Below, piece after piece: positions 36,473 to 45,809 of a stretch of 64,000 nt of DNA. A program made the position numbers and the translations under genes. Source of the DNA: Pseudomonas sp. M47T1 (GTDB lineage Bacteria > Pseudomonadota > Gammaproteobacteria > Pseudomonadales > Pseudomonadaceae); NCBI RefSeq assembly GCF_000263855.1, contig NZ_AJWX01000003.1, positions 124,001-188,000 on the forward strand, written 5' to 3'. The notes under the pieces were generated by a model, which was not told the DNA's origin, did not search any database, and worked only from the letters and a program-made list of their open reading frames with translations. Each line of letters starts with the position of its first letter. Position 1 is the first letter of the stretch.

Positions 36473-36838
36473 ATGCCCAGAGCCAGACCCACGCGTATCA
36501 TCATCACCGGCCATGTGGTCTTCGATCCGAATTTCGGTGGCAGCGGCGATATCCACCTGTACTGGCGGGATGTGAGCGGCGCGGCGGGTGAGGACGGTGG
36601 GGGAGTCAGACCGGCGCAGCCGGGCTATTTTTCCGCGAGCATTTTCGATGGCAGTGATTGGCGCAAGCTGCAATTGAGCCGCTTGCTGCCGTACGCGGAG
36701 CGCGCGTACCAGCGTGCGGTGCAGCGCCCGCGAGTGGCGGAGGCGCTGAGGCTGGTGATTCTGCAGTGGCGGGGCGAGTCGGCCCAATACCACGATGAAT
36801 CACGCACCTTTCGCCTGGCCGCCCGCGAGTTGTACTGA
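36473..36838 (+). CDS. Hypothetical protein, 121 residues
   Basis: I do not recognise a family. Start is the ATG at 36473 with AGAGGAC 7 nt before; an upstream ATG at 36443 has no site. The protein is soluble-looking with no signal or membrane helix: a basic N-terminus (MPRARPTRIIITGHVVFDPN), a Gly-rich middle (GGSGDIHLYWRDVSGAAGED), and a C-terminal half rich in Arg and Leu that looks helical (LSRLLPYAERAYQRAV and AEALRLVILQW). Codon use resembles its neighbours. It is divergent from opgD and convergent with the permease gene. That it is a real gene rests on the start site and composition. Confidence 0.6.
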   Translation: MPRARPTRIIITGHVVFDPNFGGSGDIHLYWRDVSGAAGEDGGGVRPAQPGYFSASIFDGSDWRKLQLSRLLPYAERAYQRAVQRPRVAEALRLVILQWRGESAQYHDESRTFRLAARELY

Positions 36839-36882
36839 GCCCTGCCGCAGGCAACCGGGCCTGCGACGGGAAAGCGGTTATG

Positions 36883-38361
36883 TCAGCGGCCGATTTTCCA
36901 GGCATCGCCCGCCGGCGCGTTGCCGCGGTCGTAGGGCTTGGCCAGCCACATGTACAGCAGGCCCAGGCCGATCACCACCGCAGTGGTCACCACCATGGCG
37001 TAGTTCACGTACCAGGCGGCGTCCGGGGTACGCGGCCACGCCATGTTGATGATGGCGCCCACGCCGTACACCAGTGCGCCAACGTTCACCGGCAGGCCCC
37101 AGCGGCCCAGGTTGAACTTGCCACTGGGCTTCCAGCCACGCAGGCGGGCGTACAGGGAAGCCAGCACGATCATCTGGAACGCCAGGTAGATGCCGATGGC
37201 GGCGAAGCTGACAATAGTGGCCACCGCGTCCTGCAGGAAGAAACCGAGGATGATGATCAGCGCCGGCAGGATACCGGCCACGAACAGGGCATTGACCGGC
37301 ACCTGGGTGGTGGCCGACAGGCGCTTGAGCAGACCGCTGCCGATCACCATTTCATCCCGGGCGTAGGAATACAGCAGGCGGCTGGCGGCGGCCTGCAGGC
37401 TGATCACGCAGGAGATGAACGAGACCATCACTACGGCCATGACCACACGCGAACCGACGCTGCCAAAGGCATTGTTGAGCACCGTGGTGACCGGGTCCTT
37501 GTCGGTGCCGTTGATCACCGCTTGCATGTCCGGCACGGCAAGTATCAGCGCCAGGCAGGCGAACATCGCCGAGATGCCGCCGATGTAGATGGTCATGCGC
37601 ATGGCCACCGGGATGCGCTTGCTGGGGTTGGGGGTTTCCTCGGCCACGTCACCGCAGGCTTCGAAGCCGTAGTAGAGGAACATACCCGCCAGCGAGGCGG
37701 TGAGGAAGGCCGGCAAGTAAGAGCCGTCGACGCTGATGTCGAAGGTGTTCCAGAGCACGCTGATGGGCTGGTGGCGCTCGAAGATCAACAGGTAGATACC
37801 CACGATCAGGGCGCCCACGAGCTCGCAGAGGAAGCCGAACATGGCGATGCGCGCAAGCATCTTGGTGCCGCTGAGGTTCACCAGGGTGGCGAACAGGGTC
37901 AGTATCAACGCGATGACAATGTTGGTGTTGTTGCTTGGCTCAAAGCCCAGCATCACGGCGAGGTAAGGCCCGGCGCCCACGGCTACCGCGGCGATGGTCA
38001 CGCACAGCGCGATGGAGTAGATCCAGCCCACCATCCACGCCCAGCGCTTGCCCACCAAGCGGCGCGCCCAGGGGTAGACGCCACCGGAAATGGGGAACTG
38101 CGACACCACTTCACCGAATATCAGGCACACCAGCATCTGCCCCAGGCCCACCAGCAGGTAGGCCCAGAACATCGGCGGGCCGCCGGCGGCCAGGCAAAGG
38201 CCGAACAGGGTGTAGACGCCCACTACCGGTGACAGGTAGGTGAAACCCAGGGCGAAGTTTTCCCACAGGCTCATGCTGCGGTTGAAGTTGGAGGTGTAGC
38301 CCAGTTGTCTGAGCTGCTCGGCATCGTGGTCCACGGCTGCCATGTCAGGGGTGACGCTCAT
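36883..38361 (-). CDS. APC-superfamily amino acid/polyamine permease
   Basis: 492 residues, about 12 membrane helices. Typical motifs are LWENFALGFTYLSPVVGVYTLF in the first helix, SQFPISGGVYPWARRLVGKRW (~85-105) and the loop EACGDVAEETPNPSKRIPVAM (~225-245). Similar permeases carry GABA, putrescine, ethanolamine or other amines. Position right after patD suggests the same nutrient class. Start is the ATG at 38361. A 209-bp gap holding a REP-like element separates it from patD, so it may have its own promoter. Confidence 0.85.
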   Translation of the reverse strand: MSVTPDMAAVDHDAEQLRQLGYTSNFNRSMSLWENFALGFTYLSPVVGVYTLFGLCLAAGGPPMFWAYLLVGLGQMLVCLIFGEVVSQFPISGGVYPWARRLVGKRWAWMVGWIYSIALCVTIAAVAVGAGPYLAVMLGFEPSNNTNIVIALILTLFATLVNLSGTKMLARIAMFGFLCELVGALIVGIYLLIFERHQPISVLWNTFDISVDGSYLPAFLTASLAGMFLYYGFEACGDVAEETPNPSKRIPVAMRMTIYIGGISAMFACLALILAVPDMQAVINGTDKDPVTTVLNNAFGSVGSRVVMAVVMVSFISCVISLQAAASRLLYSYARDEMVIGSGLLKRLSATTQVPVNALFVAGILPALIIILGFFLQDAVATIVSFAAIGIYLAFQMIVLASLYARLRGWKPSGKFNLGRWGLPVNVGALVYGVGAIINMAWPRTPDAAWYVNYAMVVTTAVVIGLGLLYMWLAKPYDRGNAPAGDAWKIGR

Positions 38362-38472
38362 GTGTGTGCTCCGAAAGAATCGGCAGATTCAGGTTGCAGG
38401 GTGCCCGGGGGTGGTGCCCAAAGGCACGTCCCAGGTCGTTGTTGTATGAAGGGTGAACACTTGGCCCGTGCA

Positions 38473-38558
38473 GGAGCGGACTGCGTCCGCGAACCAGGCA
38501 CTGCGGTGCATCTGGCGTATTGCTGTGCGGCCCTCGCGGGCACGGCCCGCTCCTGCAG
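38473..38558. repeat. Paired REP-like palindrome between permease and patD genes
   Basis: GGAGCGGACTGCGTCCGCGAA (38473-38493) and CTCGCGGGCACGGCCCGCTCC (38533-38553) in inverted order. Same family as at 16240 and 42848. Confidence 0.7.
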
Positions 38559-38570
38559 GTTGCTGGTGTT

Positions 38571-39995
38571 TCAGTGCTTGATCATCACGTGACGTACGGT
38601 GGTGTAGTCCTCCAGGCCGTACATGGACATGTCCTTGCCATAGCCAGACAGCTTCTGCCCGCCGTGGGGCATTTCGCTCACCAGCATGAAGTGCGTGTTC
38701 ACCCAGGTGCAGCCGTATTGCAGGCGTGCGCTCAGGCGGTGGGCGCGGCCCACGTCCTGGGTCCACACCGACGACGCCAGGCCGTAGTCCGAGTCATTGG
38801 CCCAGCCCAGCACCTGGGCTTCGTCCTCGAACCGGGTCACCGACACCACTGGGCCGAACACTTCGCGGCGCACGATCTCGTCGTCCTGTTGGGCGTCTGC
38901 CAGCACGGTGGGCTGGAAGAAGAAACCATTGCCTTCGCCGGCCTTGCCGCCCGTCACCAGGCGAATGTGCGGCTGCGCCAGGGCGCGTTCCACGAAGCCG
39001 GCCACGCGGTCGCGGTGCTGGGCGGTGATCAGTGGCCCCAGTTCGGTGTGCGGATCATCCTGCAGGCCGTACTTGATGGTGCTGACGGCGGCGCCGAGCT
39101 TTTCGACAAACTGCTCGTAAATGCCCTTTTGCGCGTAGATGCGGCACGCCGCGGTGCAGTCCTGGCCGGCGTTGTAGAAACCGAAGGTGCGAATGCCCTC
39201 CACGGCGGCATCGATGTCGGCGTCGTCGAAAATGATCACCGGCGCCTTGCCACCCAGCTCCATGTGCATGCGCTTGACGCTGTCGCTGGTGCTGGAAATG
39301 ATAGTGGCGCCCGTGGCGATGGAGCCGGTCAGCGACACCATGCGCACCTTGGGGTGCGTGACCAGCGGGTTACCCACGGTTGGGCCGCGGCCGAACACCA
39401 GGTTGAGCACGCCGGCCGGGAAAATATCGTTGGCCAGTTGCGCCAGGCGCAGGGCCGTCAGCGGGGTTTGCTCGGAGGGCTTGAGCACCACGGTGTTGCC
39501 GGCGGCCAGCGCCGGGGCGATCTTCCAGGCCACCATCATCAGCGGGTAGTTCCACGGTGCGATGGACGCGATGACGCCCACCGGGTCGCGCCGGATCATC
39601 GAGGTGTGGCCCGGCAGGTACTCGCCTGCCGCCGAACCGCTCATGCAGCGCGTGGCCCCGGCGAAGAAGCGGAACACGTCGGCAATGGCCGGAATCTCGT
39701 CGTTCAGCGCCGCGCTGTAGGGTTTGCCGCAGTTGTCCGATTCCAGCTTGGCCAGCTCTTCGCCGTGGGCTTCAATGGCGTCGGCCAACTTCAGCAACAG
39801 CAGGGCGCGGTCCTTGGGCGCGGTCTGCGACCAGCTGTCGAAGGCGGCGTCGGCGGCACGCACGGCGGCGTCCACCTGGGCCTCGGTGGCTTCGTGGATT
39901 TCCACCAGCACGCGGCCCTGGGCCGGGTTGAACACCGATTGCAGCGGGCCTTCGCCCTGGACGAATTGGCCGTTGATCAGCAGTTGGGTTTGCAT
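38571..39995 (-). CDS. patD: Gamma-aminobutyraldehyde dehydrogenase (PatD-like)
   Basis: 474 residues, NAD-dependent aldehyde dehydrogenase. Catalytic Glu in [10 protein letters not shown] (~245) and catalytic Cys in [13 protein letters not shown] (~280), with [10 protein letters not shown] and the NAD-binding GSIATGATI. It is of the PatD/YdcW type, which oxidises 4-aminobutanal to GABA in putrescine breakdown. It follows ydcSTUV in the same order as in E. coli, which supports the name. Start is the ATG at 39995 with AAGGGGAAA upstream; the frame extends to 40031 within ydcV. A paralogue lies at 44214-45674. Confidence 0.9.
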   Translation of the reverse strand: MQTQLLINGQFVQGEGPLQSVFNPAQGRVLVEIHEATEAQVDAAVRAADAAFDSWSQTAPKDRALLLLKLADAIEAHGEELAKLESDNCGKPYSAALNDEIPAIADVFRFFAGATRCMSGSAAGEYLPGHTSMIRRDPVGVIASIAPWNYPLMMVAWKIAPALAAGNTVVLKPSEQTPLTALRLAQLANDIFPAGVLNLVFGRGPTVGNPLVTHPKVRMVSLTGSIATGATIISSTSDSVKRMHMELGGKAPVIIFDDADIDAAVEGIRTFGFYNAGQDCTAACRIYAQKGIYEQFVEKLGAAVSTIKYGLQDDPHTELGPLITAQHRDRVAGFVERALAQPHIRLVTGGKAGEGNGFFFQPTVLADAQQDDEIVRREVFGPVVSVTRFEDEAQVLGWANDSDYGLASSVWTQDVGRAHRLSARLQYGCTWVNTHFMLVSEMPHGGQKLSGYGKDMSMYGLEDYTTVRHVMIKH

Positions 39996-40017
39996 GTTGT
40001 TTTCCCCTTTGAAGGTC

Positions 40018-40827
40018 TTATTTGCCGCCACTGCCGGCCACGCTTTCGCCGCCGCGTGTCAGGTAGTAGGCGCCCAGGATCGGTACCATGGTCACCAGCA
40101 TCACCAGCATGGCGACCACGTTGGTCACCGGTACGTCGCGCGGGCGGCTGAGTTGGTTGAGCAACCAGATCGGCAGCGTGCGCTCGTGGCCGGCAGTGAA
40201 AGTAGTGACGATGATTTCGTCGAACGACAGGGCGAACGCCAGCATGCCGCCTGCCAGCAACGCCGAGCCCAGGCTGGGCAGGATGATGTAGCGAAAGGTC
40301 TGCCAGCCGTCGGCGCCCAAGTCCATGGACGCCTCTATCAGGCTGTGCGAGGTACGCCGCAGCCGGGCAATGACGTTGTTGTAGACAATCACCACGCAGA
40401 AGGTGGCGTGGCCGATGATGATGGTCATCAGGCCGGGCTCGATACCCAGGCTCTTGAACGCCGACAGCAGCGCGATGCCGGTGATGATGCCGGGCAGGGC
40501 GATGGGCAGGATCAGCATCAGCGAAATGCCCTCCTTGCCGAAGAAGTTGCGCCGGTACAGCGCCGCCGACGCCGGGGTGCCCAGCACAATGGCGATCAGC
40601 GTGGCCACGCAGGCCACTTGCAGTGACAGCTTGATCGACTCCAGCACGTCAGTGCGGGCGAAGGCTACGCTGAACCACTTGAGGGTGAAGCCCTGGGGCG
40701 GAAAGCTGAAGGCTGCGTCTTCGGTGTTGAAGGCGTACAGGAAGATAATCAGGATGGGAAAGTGCAGGAACACCAGCCCGCCCCAGGCAGCCAGGCGCAG
40801 GCCCCACGGCGCTTTATCAGAGTGCAT
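40018..40827 (-). CDS. ydcV: ABC transporter permease, YdcV/PotC type
   Basis: 269 residues, six predicted membrane helices. The binding-protein-dependent permease (EAA) motif [20 protein letters not shown] is at ~165-185, where the ATPase docks. It pairs with YdcU to form the membrane channel. Its start overlaps the ydcU stop by 11 bp, so translation is coupled. Inner membrane. Substrate inferred as putrescine-like from the linked dehydrogenases. Confidence 0.9.
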   Translation of the reverse strand: MHSDKAPWGLRLAAWGGLVFLHFPILIIFLYAFNTEDAAFSFPPQGFTLKWFSVAFARTDVLESIKLSLQVACVATLIAIVLGTPASAALYRRNFFGKEGISLMLILPIALPGIITGIALLSAFKSLGIEPGLMTIIIGHATFCVVIVYNNVIARLRRTSHSLIEASMDLGADGWQTFRYIILPSLGSALLAGGMLAFALSFDEIIVTTFTAGHERTLPIWLLNQLSRPRDVPVTNVVAMLVMLVTMVPILGAYYLTRGGESVAGSGGK

Positions 40828-41773
40828 CGAAGGCCCCCAGGCGTTTGACGATGGACAGGTACACCGCGATCAGCACAATCGGCACCAGGGTGAAAGCTGC
40901 GGCCATGGGCATGTTGCCAATGGCGCCTTGCTGGGCATAGACCATGCTGCCGATGAAGTAACCGGGCGGGCCCACCAGTTGCGGCACGATGAAGTCGCCC
41001 AGGGTCAGCGAGAACGTGAAGATGGAGCCGGCGGCAATGCCCGGCACCGACAGCGGCAAAACCACTTGCAGGAACGTCTGGCGCGGCTTGGCCCCCAAGT
41101 CGGCGGAGGCTTGCAGCAATGACGGCGGCAAGCGTTCCAGCGAGGCCTGTATCGGCAGAATCATGAACGGTAGCCAGATGTACACGAACACCAGGAAGCG
41201 CCCCAGGTGCGAGGTGGACAGGGTGCTGCCACCAATCCCCGGAATGCCCAGCACCGCTTGCAGCAGCGGCGCCAGGCCCAGGTGCTGGACAAACCACTGG
41301 GCCACGCCGCCTTTGGCCAGCAGCAGCGTCCAGGCATAGGCCTTGACGATGTAGCTGGCCCACATGGGCATCATCACCGCGATATAGAAAAACGCCTTGG
41401 TCTTGCCGCTGGTGTAGCGTGCCATGTAGTAGGCGATGGGGAAGGCCACCAGGGCGCTGGCCATCGACACCACTACCGCCATGGTCAGGGTGCGCTGAAT
41501 GATGTCGAAGTTGGCCGGGTTGAACAGCGCGGCGAAGTTGGCCAGCGTCAGGTCTGGCGTCACCGTCATGCTGAAGTCGTCGAAGGTATAGAACCCTTGC
41601 CATAAAAGGTTCAGCAGTGAACCCAGGTAGATGGCACCGAACCACAGCAACGGCGGCACCAGCAACAGCGACAGGTACAGGTTGGGCGTGCGGTACAGCA
41701 GCGTCCAAAGCCGCCGCAGGGGCGAGCGCGGGCGGTGCGGCAGCAGCGCCGGTTTATCCAGGGCCATGCTCAT
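40817..41773 (-). CDS. ydcU: ABC transporter permease, YdcU/PotB type
   Basis: 318 residues with a cytoplasmic N-terminal segment and six helices. EAA motif: [20 protein letters not shown] (~215-235). Start is the ATG at 41773, 1 bp after the ydcT stop; an in-frame ATG follows two codons later. Works with YdcV. Confidence 0.9.
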   Translation of the reverse strand: MSMALDKPALLPHRPRSPLRRLWTLLYRTPNLYLSLLLVPPLLWFGAIYLGSLLNLLWQGFYTFDDFSMTVTPDLTLANFAALFNPANFDIIQRTLTMAVVVSMASALVAFPIAYYMARYTSGKTKAFFYIAVMMPMWASYIVKAYAWTLLLAKGGVAQWFVQHLGLAPLLQAVLGIPGIGGSTLSTSHLGRFLVFVYIWLPFMILPIQASLERLPPSLLQASADLGAKPRQTFLQVVLPLSVPGIAAGSIFTFSLTLGDFIVPQLVGPPGYFIGSMVYAQQGAIGNMPMAAAFTLVPIVLIAVYLSIVKRLGAFDAL

Positions 41774-41774
41774 G

Positions 41775-42803
41775 TCACAGGCCCTCGGTTTCGCGCAGGG
41801 CGGTCATCGCTTCGCGGGCCCAGCGGGCGTTCAGGCGCTGGCCGGGTTGCAGGACGATGCTGGGTTCCTGCCACTGATTGTTGGCCTGGCTGATGGCGAT
41901 CACCTGGCCGCTGTCCAGCTTGAGCTCGTAGCGGGTGGAACTGCCCTGGTATTGAATATCATGCAGCAGGCCGCTGATTTGTACTTCGTGGGCGGTGGAC
42001 GCCTCGCCGAAGCGGATATGTTCCGGGCGAATGGAGAACGGCAGGTCGGTGCCGCTCAATTGCCGCGCGGCCTCGCCCCGCAGCACGTTGGAGGTGCCGA
42101 CGAATTCGGCGACGAAGGTGGTGGCCGGTTTCATGTACAGGTTGCGCGGGGTGTCGACCTGTTCGATGCGGCCCTTGTTGAACACCGCCACGCGGTCGGA
42201 CATTGATAGCGCTTCGGTCTGGTCGTGAGTGACGAAAATGAAGGTGATGCCCAACTGGCGTTGCAGCTTCTTCAATTCGCTCTGCATCTGCTCGCGCAGC
42301 TTCAGGTCCAGGGCCCCCAGCGGTTCATCGAGCAGCAGCACCCGTGGGCGGTTCACCAGGGCGCGAGCCAGGGCCACGCGCTGGCGCTGGCCACCGGAGA
42401 GCTGCACCGGCTTGCGCTGGCCGTAGCCGCCCAGGGCCACCATGGCCAAGGCCTCTTCAGCGCGCTGCAGGCGTTCCTGCTTGCCCACGCCTTTCACTTT
42501 CAAACCGTAGGCCACGTTATCCAGCACGTTCATGTGCGGGAACAGGGCGTAGTCCTGGAACACCGTGTTGACGTCGCGCTGATACGGTGGCAACCCCGCC
42601 GCCTCGGCGCCATGAATGCGGATGGAGCCTTCGCTGGGCTGTTCGAACCCGGCGATCAGGCGCAGGCAGGTGGTCTTGCCCGAACCCGACGGGCCCAGCA
42701 TGGAAAAGAACTCGCCGTCCTGGATATCGATGGAAACCCGGTCAACGGCCTTCACCTCGCCGAACACGCGGGAAACCTGGGTGAACTGGACTGCAAGCGT
42801 CAT
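41775..42803 (-). CDS. ydcT: ABC transporter ATP-binding protein, YdcT/PotA type
   Basis: 342 residues. Walker A GPSGSGKTT (~38-46), Q-loop VFQDYALFP, signature LSGGQRQRVALARAL (~135-149), Walker B VLLLDEPLGALD (~155-166), switch His in VTHDQTEAL. A C-terminal TOBE domain (~275-335) as in PotA-type importers. Start is the ATG at 42803. A 153-bp gap with a REP-like pair separates it from ydcS. Confidence 0.93.
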   Translation of the reverse strand: MTLAVQFTQVSRVFGEVKAVDRVSIDIQDGEFFSMLGPSGSGKTTCLRLIAGFEQPSEGSIRIHGAEAAGLPPYQRDVNTVFQDYALFPHMNVLDNVAYGLKVKGVGKQERLQRAEEALAMVALGGYGQRKPVQLSGGQRQRVALARALVNRPRVLLLDEPLGALDLKLREQMQSELKKLQRQLGITFIFVTHDQTEALSMSDRVAVFNKGRIEQVDTPRNLYMKPATTFVAEFVGTSNVLRGEAARQLSGTDLPFSIRPEHIRFGEASTAHEVQISGLLHDIQYQGSSTRYELKLDSGQVIAISQANNQWQEPSIVLQPGQRLNARWAREAMTALRETEGL

Positions 42804-42847
42804 GATGCGCGACTCCGATGGGCAAAAAAGGGCGGTGCGATCCCGGT

Positions 42848-42931
42848 GTAGGAGCGGGCCGTGCCCGCGAACCAGGCGCCGCGGTATGTGAGCATTAGCG
42901 CGGTGAGGCCTTCGCGGACACGGTCCGCTCC
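42848..42931. repeat. Paired REP-like palindrome between ydcS and ydcT
   Basis: GTAGGAGCGGGCCGTGCCCGCGAA begins at 42848 and its partner TTCGCGGACACGGTCCGCTCC is at 42911-42931. Placed inside the operon after the binding-protein gene, such a hairpin could protect the ydcS message and raise its level over the permease genes. That role is inference. Confidence 0.72.
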
Positions 42932-42956
42932 TGCACGGGGAGGGCGTGGCTAGCGC

Positions 42957-44108
42957 TCAGCGGCCGCCCATGATCGCGATGTAGTCCTGGGTCCAGCGGC
43001 TGTAGGGCACGAACTTGCCGCCCTCGGCCTGCGGGGTTTTCCAGAAGGCGATCTTGTCAAACTGGTCGATGCCGTTGGTCTTGCAGCCCTCGGCGCCCAG
43101 CAGTTCGCTGCTGGTGCACGCCGCCGGTACCGCTGGCAGGGAGCCGAACCAGGCGGCCACGTCACCCTGCACCTTGGGTTGCAGCGACCAGTCCATCCAC
43201 TTGTAGGCGCAGTTGGGGTGCGCGGCGTCGGTGTGCAGCATGGTGGTGTCGGCCCAGCCGGTGGCGCCTTCCTTCGGAATGGTCGAGGCCACAGGCTGGT
43301 TATCGGCTTTCAGGCCGTTGACCATGTACCCCCAGGAGCTGGAGGCCACCACACCTTCGTTCTTCACGTCACTCATCTGCACGGTCGCGTCATGCCAGTA
43401 GCGGTGTACCAGCGCATGCTGGGCGCGCAGCAGGTCGAGCACGGCCTTGTACTGGGTTTCGTTCAACTCGTAAGGGTTCTGAATGCCCAGTTCCGGCTTG
43501 GTGCTCTTGAGGTACAGCGCCGCGTCGGCGATGTAGATCGGACCGTCGTACGCCTGTACGCGGCCCTTGTTGGGCTTGCCGTCGGGCAGGTCCTGGGCAT
43601 TGAACACCACGCCCCAGCTGGTGGGTGGGGTCTTGAACACGTTGGTGTTGTACAGCAGCACGTTCGGGCCCCACTGGTAGGGCGTGCCATAGGTCTGCGT
43701 GTTGACCACGTACCAGGGGCCGTCCTTGAGGCGCGGGTCGATGTTCTTCCAGTTGGGGATCAGCGCGGTATTGATCGGTTGCACGCGCTTGCCGGCAATC
43801 AGTCGCAGCGAGGCGTCGCCCGAGGCGGTCACCAGGTCGTAGCCACCCTTGGCCATCAGGCTGACCATTTCGTCCGAGGTGGCGGCCGTCTTGACGTTGA
43901 CCTTGCAGCCGGTTTCCTTCTCGAAACCCGTCACCCAGTCATAATTCTTGTCGCTCTCGCCCCGTTCGATGTAGCCCGGCCAGGCCACGATATCCAGTTG
44001 CCCTTCGCCGGCGCCTACCGCCTTCAGCGGTTCGGCGGCCTGCAGGCTGGCGCTGGCCAGCAGTGCGGTGGTCAAGGCGCTGAGCAGCGCAATCTTGTGC
44101 TGGTGCAT
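42957..44108 (-). CDS. ydcS: ABC transporter periplasmic substrate-binding protein, YdcS/PotD type
   Basis: 383 residues. Signal peptide MHQHKIALLSALTTALLASASLQA, then a PotD-like fold: LDIVAWPGYIERGESD (~38-53), VNVKTAATSDEMVSLM (~71-86), TTMLHTDAAHPNCAYKWMDW near the end. Start is the ATG at 44108 with AGAGGGA upstream. It binds the substrate for the YdcTUV importer, likely a polyamine or similar amine. E. coli YdcS was also reported to have poly-3-hydroxybutyrate synthase activity; nothing here tests that. Confidence 0.9.
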   Translation of the reverse strand: MHQHKIALLSALTTALLASASLQAAEPLKAVGAGEGQLDIVAWPGYIERGESDKNYDWVTGFEKETGCKVNVKTAATSDEMVSLMAKGGYDLVTASGDASLRLIAGKRVQPINTALIPNWKNIDPRLKDGPWYVVNTQTYGTPYQWGPNVLLYNTNVFKTPPTSWGVVFNAQDLPDGKPNKGRVQAYDGPIYIADAALYLKSTKPELGIQNPYELNETQYKAVLDLLRAQHALVHRYWHDATVQMSDVKNEGVVASSSWGYMVNGLKADNQPVASTIPKEGATGWADTTMLHTDAAHPNCAYKWMDWSLQPKVQGDVAAWFGSLPAVPAACTSSELLGAEGCKTNGIDQFDKIAFWKTPQAEGGKFVPYSRWTQDYIAIMGGR

Positions 44109-44213
44109 GGGTATCCCTCTTCTTCATATTATGGTCGGGGCAGTTTTTCGAACGGGTGCGGCGGGCCTTCGTCGAGGCTGGTTCTTAGAGTAGTGGTGAT
44201 ACCGGGTCGCGGG

Positions 44214-45674
44214 TCAGAGATGCTCCCCATGGCGGGCCATGATGTGGCGTACCACGCTGTAGTCCTGCAATGAATCGCTGGACAGGTCCTTGCCGTAGCC
44301 GGAGCGCTTGAGGCCGCCGTGGGGCATTTCGCTGGCCAGCATGAAATGGCTGTTGATCCAGGTGCAGCCGTACTGCAATCGCGCGGCTACCTGCATGGCC
44401 TTGTCCAGGTTCTGCGTCCAGACCGACGAGGCCAGGCCGTATTCGGATTCGTTAGCCCAGTCCACGGCCTGGTTCAGTTGGTCGAAGCGGGTCACCGTGA
44501 CCACGGGGCCGAACACTTCGCGCTGGACGATCTCGTCGTTCTGCCGGCAGCCGGCCAGCAGCGTGGGTTGGTAAAAAAAGCCCGGCCCCGAATGCACGGC
44601 GGCGCCGGTGATGCGTTCGATGTGCGGCTGGCTTAGGGCGCGTTCCACAAAACTGGCCACGCGGTCGCGCTGGCGGGAGCTGATCAGCGGCCCCAGTTCG
44701 TTGTCTGCGTCGCGCTTGCCGGCAAAGCGCAGCTTGCTCACCGCATCGCCCAGCTCGCTCACCAACTGGTCGTGAATGCCCGCCTGGGCGTACACCCGGC
44801 ACGCCGCCGTGCAGTCCTGCCCGGCGTTGTAGTAGCCATAGTTGCGCACGCCGTCGACCACGGCCTGCAGGTCGGCGTCGTTGCAGACGATCACCGGCGC
44901 CTTGCCGCCCAACTCCAGGTGCGTGCGCTTGACGGTCTTGGAGGCGGCCTGGAGAATTTTCTGGCCGGTGACGATGTCGCCGGTCAGTGACACCATGCGC
45001 ACCTTGGCATGGCTCACCAAATGGCTGCCGACGCCTTCGCCGCCGCCGCAGACAATGTTCAGCACGCCACGCGGCAGTATCTGCGCCAGCGCCGGCGCCA
45101 GTGCCAGGATCGACAGCGGCGTGTGCTCCGAGGGCTTGAACACCAGCGTGTTGCCGGCCGCCAGCGCCGGGGCGATCTTCCACGCCGCCATCATGATGGG
45201 GTAGTTCCAGGGCGCGATGGAGGCCACTACGCCAATCGGGTCGCGGCGCACCATGCTGGTGTAGCCGGGCACGTATTCGCCGGCCAACTGGCCGGTCTGG
45301 CAGCGCACGGCACCGGCGAAGAAACGAAACACGTCGACGGTGGCGTTGAGGTCGTCCTGGCGTGCAAGGTGCAGTGGCTTGCCGCAGTTCAGCGCTTCCA
45401 GGCGGGCCAGGTGATCGGCCTGGCGGGCCACTGTATCGGCGATGTCCAGCAGCAGGTTGGAGCGTTGCTGCGGCGTGGTGCGCGACCAGCCGGCAAAGGC
45501 CCGGTGCGCGGCCAGGATGGCCTGCTCGACCTGGTCGATGCTGGCTTCGGCAATGTGGGTGAGTACTTCAGCGGTGGCGGGGTTGATGATGGCTTCCACC
45601 TGGCCCTGGCCGGCGACAAGCTCGCCGTCGATCAGCAGTGCGGTGCACAGGGGCGTGGGGGAAGTGCCGGCCAT
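44214..45674 (-). CDS. Second gamma-aminobutyraldehyde dehydrogenase-like protein
   Basis: 486 residues, aldehyde dehydrogenase superfamily, with Glu in THLELGGKAP (~258) and catalytic Cys in [13 protein letters not shown] (~292). It is plainly a paralogue of the patD product at 38571-39995: the segments around the active site, [25 protein letters not shown], and the C-terminal GYGKDLS region align closely. Start is the ATG at 45674; the frame to 45734 has no site. It heads the ydc cluster, 105 bp before ydcS, on the same strand. Probably acts on a related omega-aminoaldehyde; the difference in substrate is unknown. Confidence 0.88.
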   Translation of the reverse strand: MAGTSPTPLCTALLIDGELVAGQGQVEAIINPATAEVLTHIAEASIDQVEQAILAAHRAFAGWSRTTPQQRSNLLLDIADTVARQADHLARLEALNCGKPLHLARQDDLNATVDVFRFFAGAVRCQTGQLAGEYVPGYTSMVRRDPIGVVASIAPWNYPIMMAAWKIAPALAAGNTLVFKPSEHTPLSILALAPALAQILPRGVLNIVCGGGEGVGSHLVSHAKVRMVSLTGDIVTGQKILQAASKTVKRTHLELGGKAPVIVCNDADLQAVVDGVRNYGYYNAGQDCTAACRVYAQAGIHDQLVSELGDAVSKLRFAGKRDADNELGPLISSRQRDRVASFVERALSQPHIERITGAAVHSGPGFFYQPTLLAGCRQNDEIVQREVFGPVVTVTRFDQLNQAVDWANESEYGLASSVWTQNLDKAMQVAARLQYGCTWINSHFMLASEMPHGGLKRSGYGKDLSSDSLQDYSVVRHIMARHGEHL

Positions 45675-45782
45675 GTTGCGAGGTCTCTTTTCTTTTGGGC
45701 TCACGGGCAGGCTCCTGAAGGGCAGCCCGGGCACGGATTGTCTCGATGGGTAGAGACTAGTGCGCGGGCGAGCGGGCTACAA

Positions 45783-45798
45783 ATTCTAAATACTGAAT
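45783..45798. promoter_or_regulatory. Candidate LysR-type operator (ATTC-N8-GAAT)
   Basis: An interrupted palindrome ATTC-N8-GAAT containing a T-N11-A core (T at 45785, A at 45797). It lies between the end of the LysR gene and the second aldehyde dehydrogenase gene, ~110 bp upstream of the latter, a usual place for a LysR activation site. Confidence 0.4.
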
Positions 45799-45809
45799 GC
45801 AGCGTTCGA

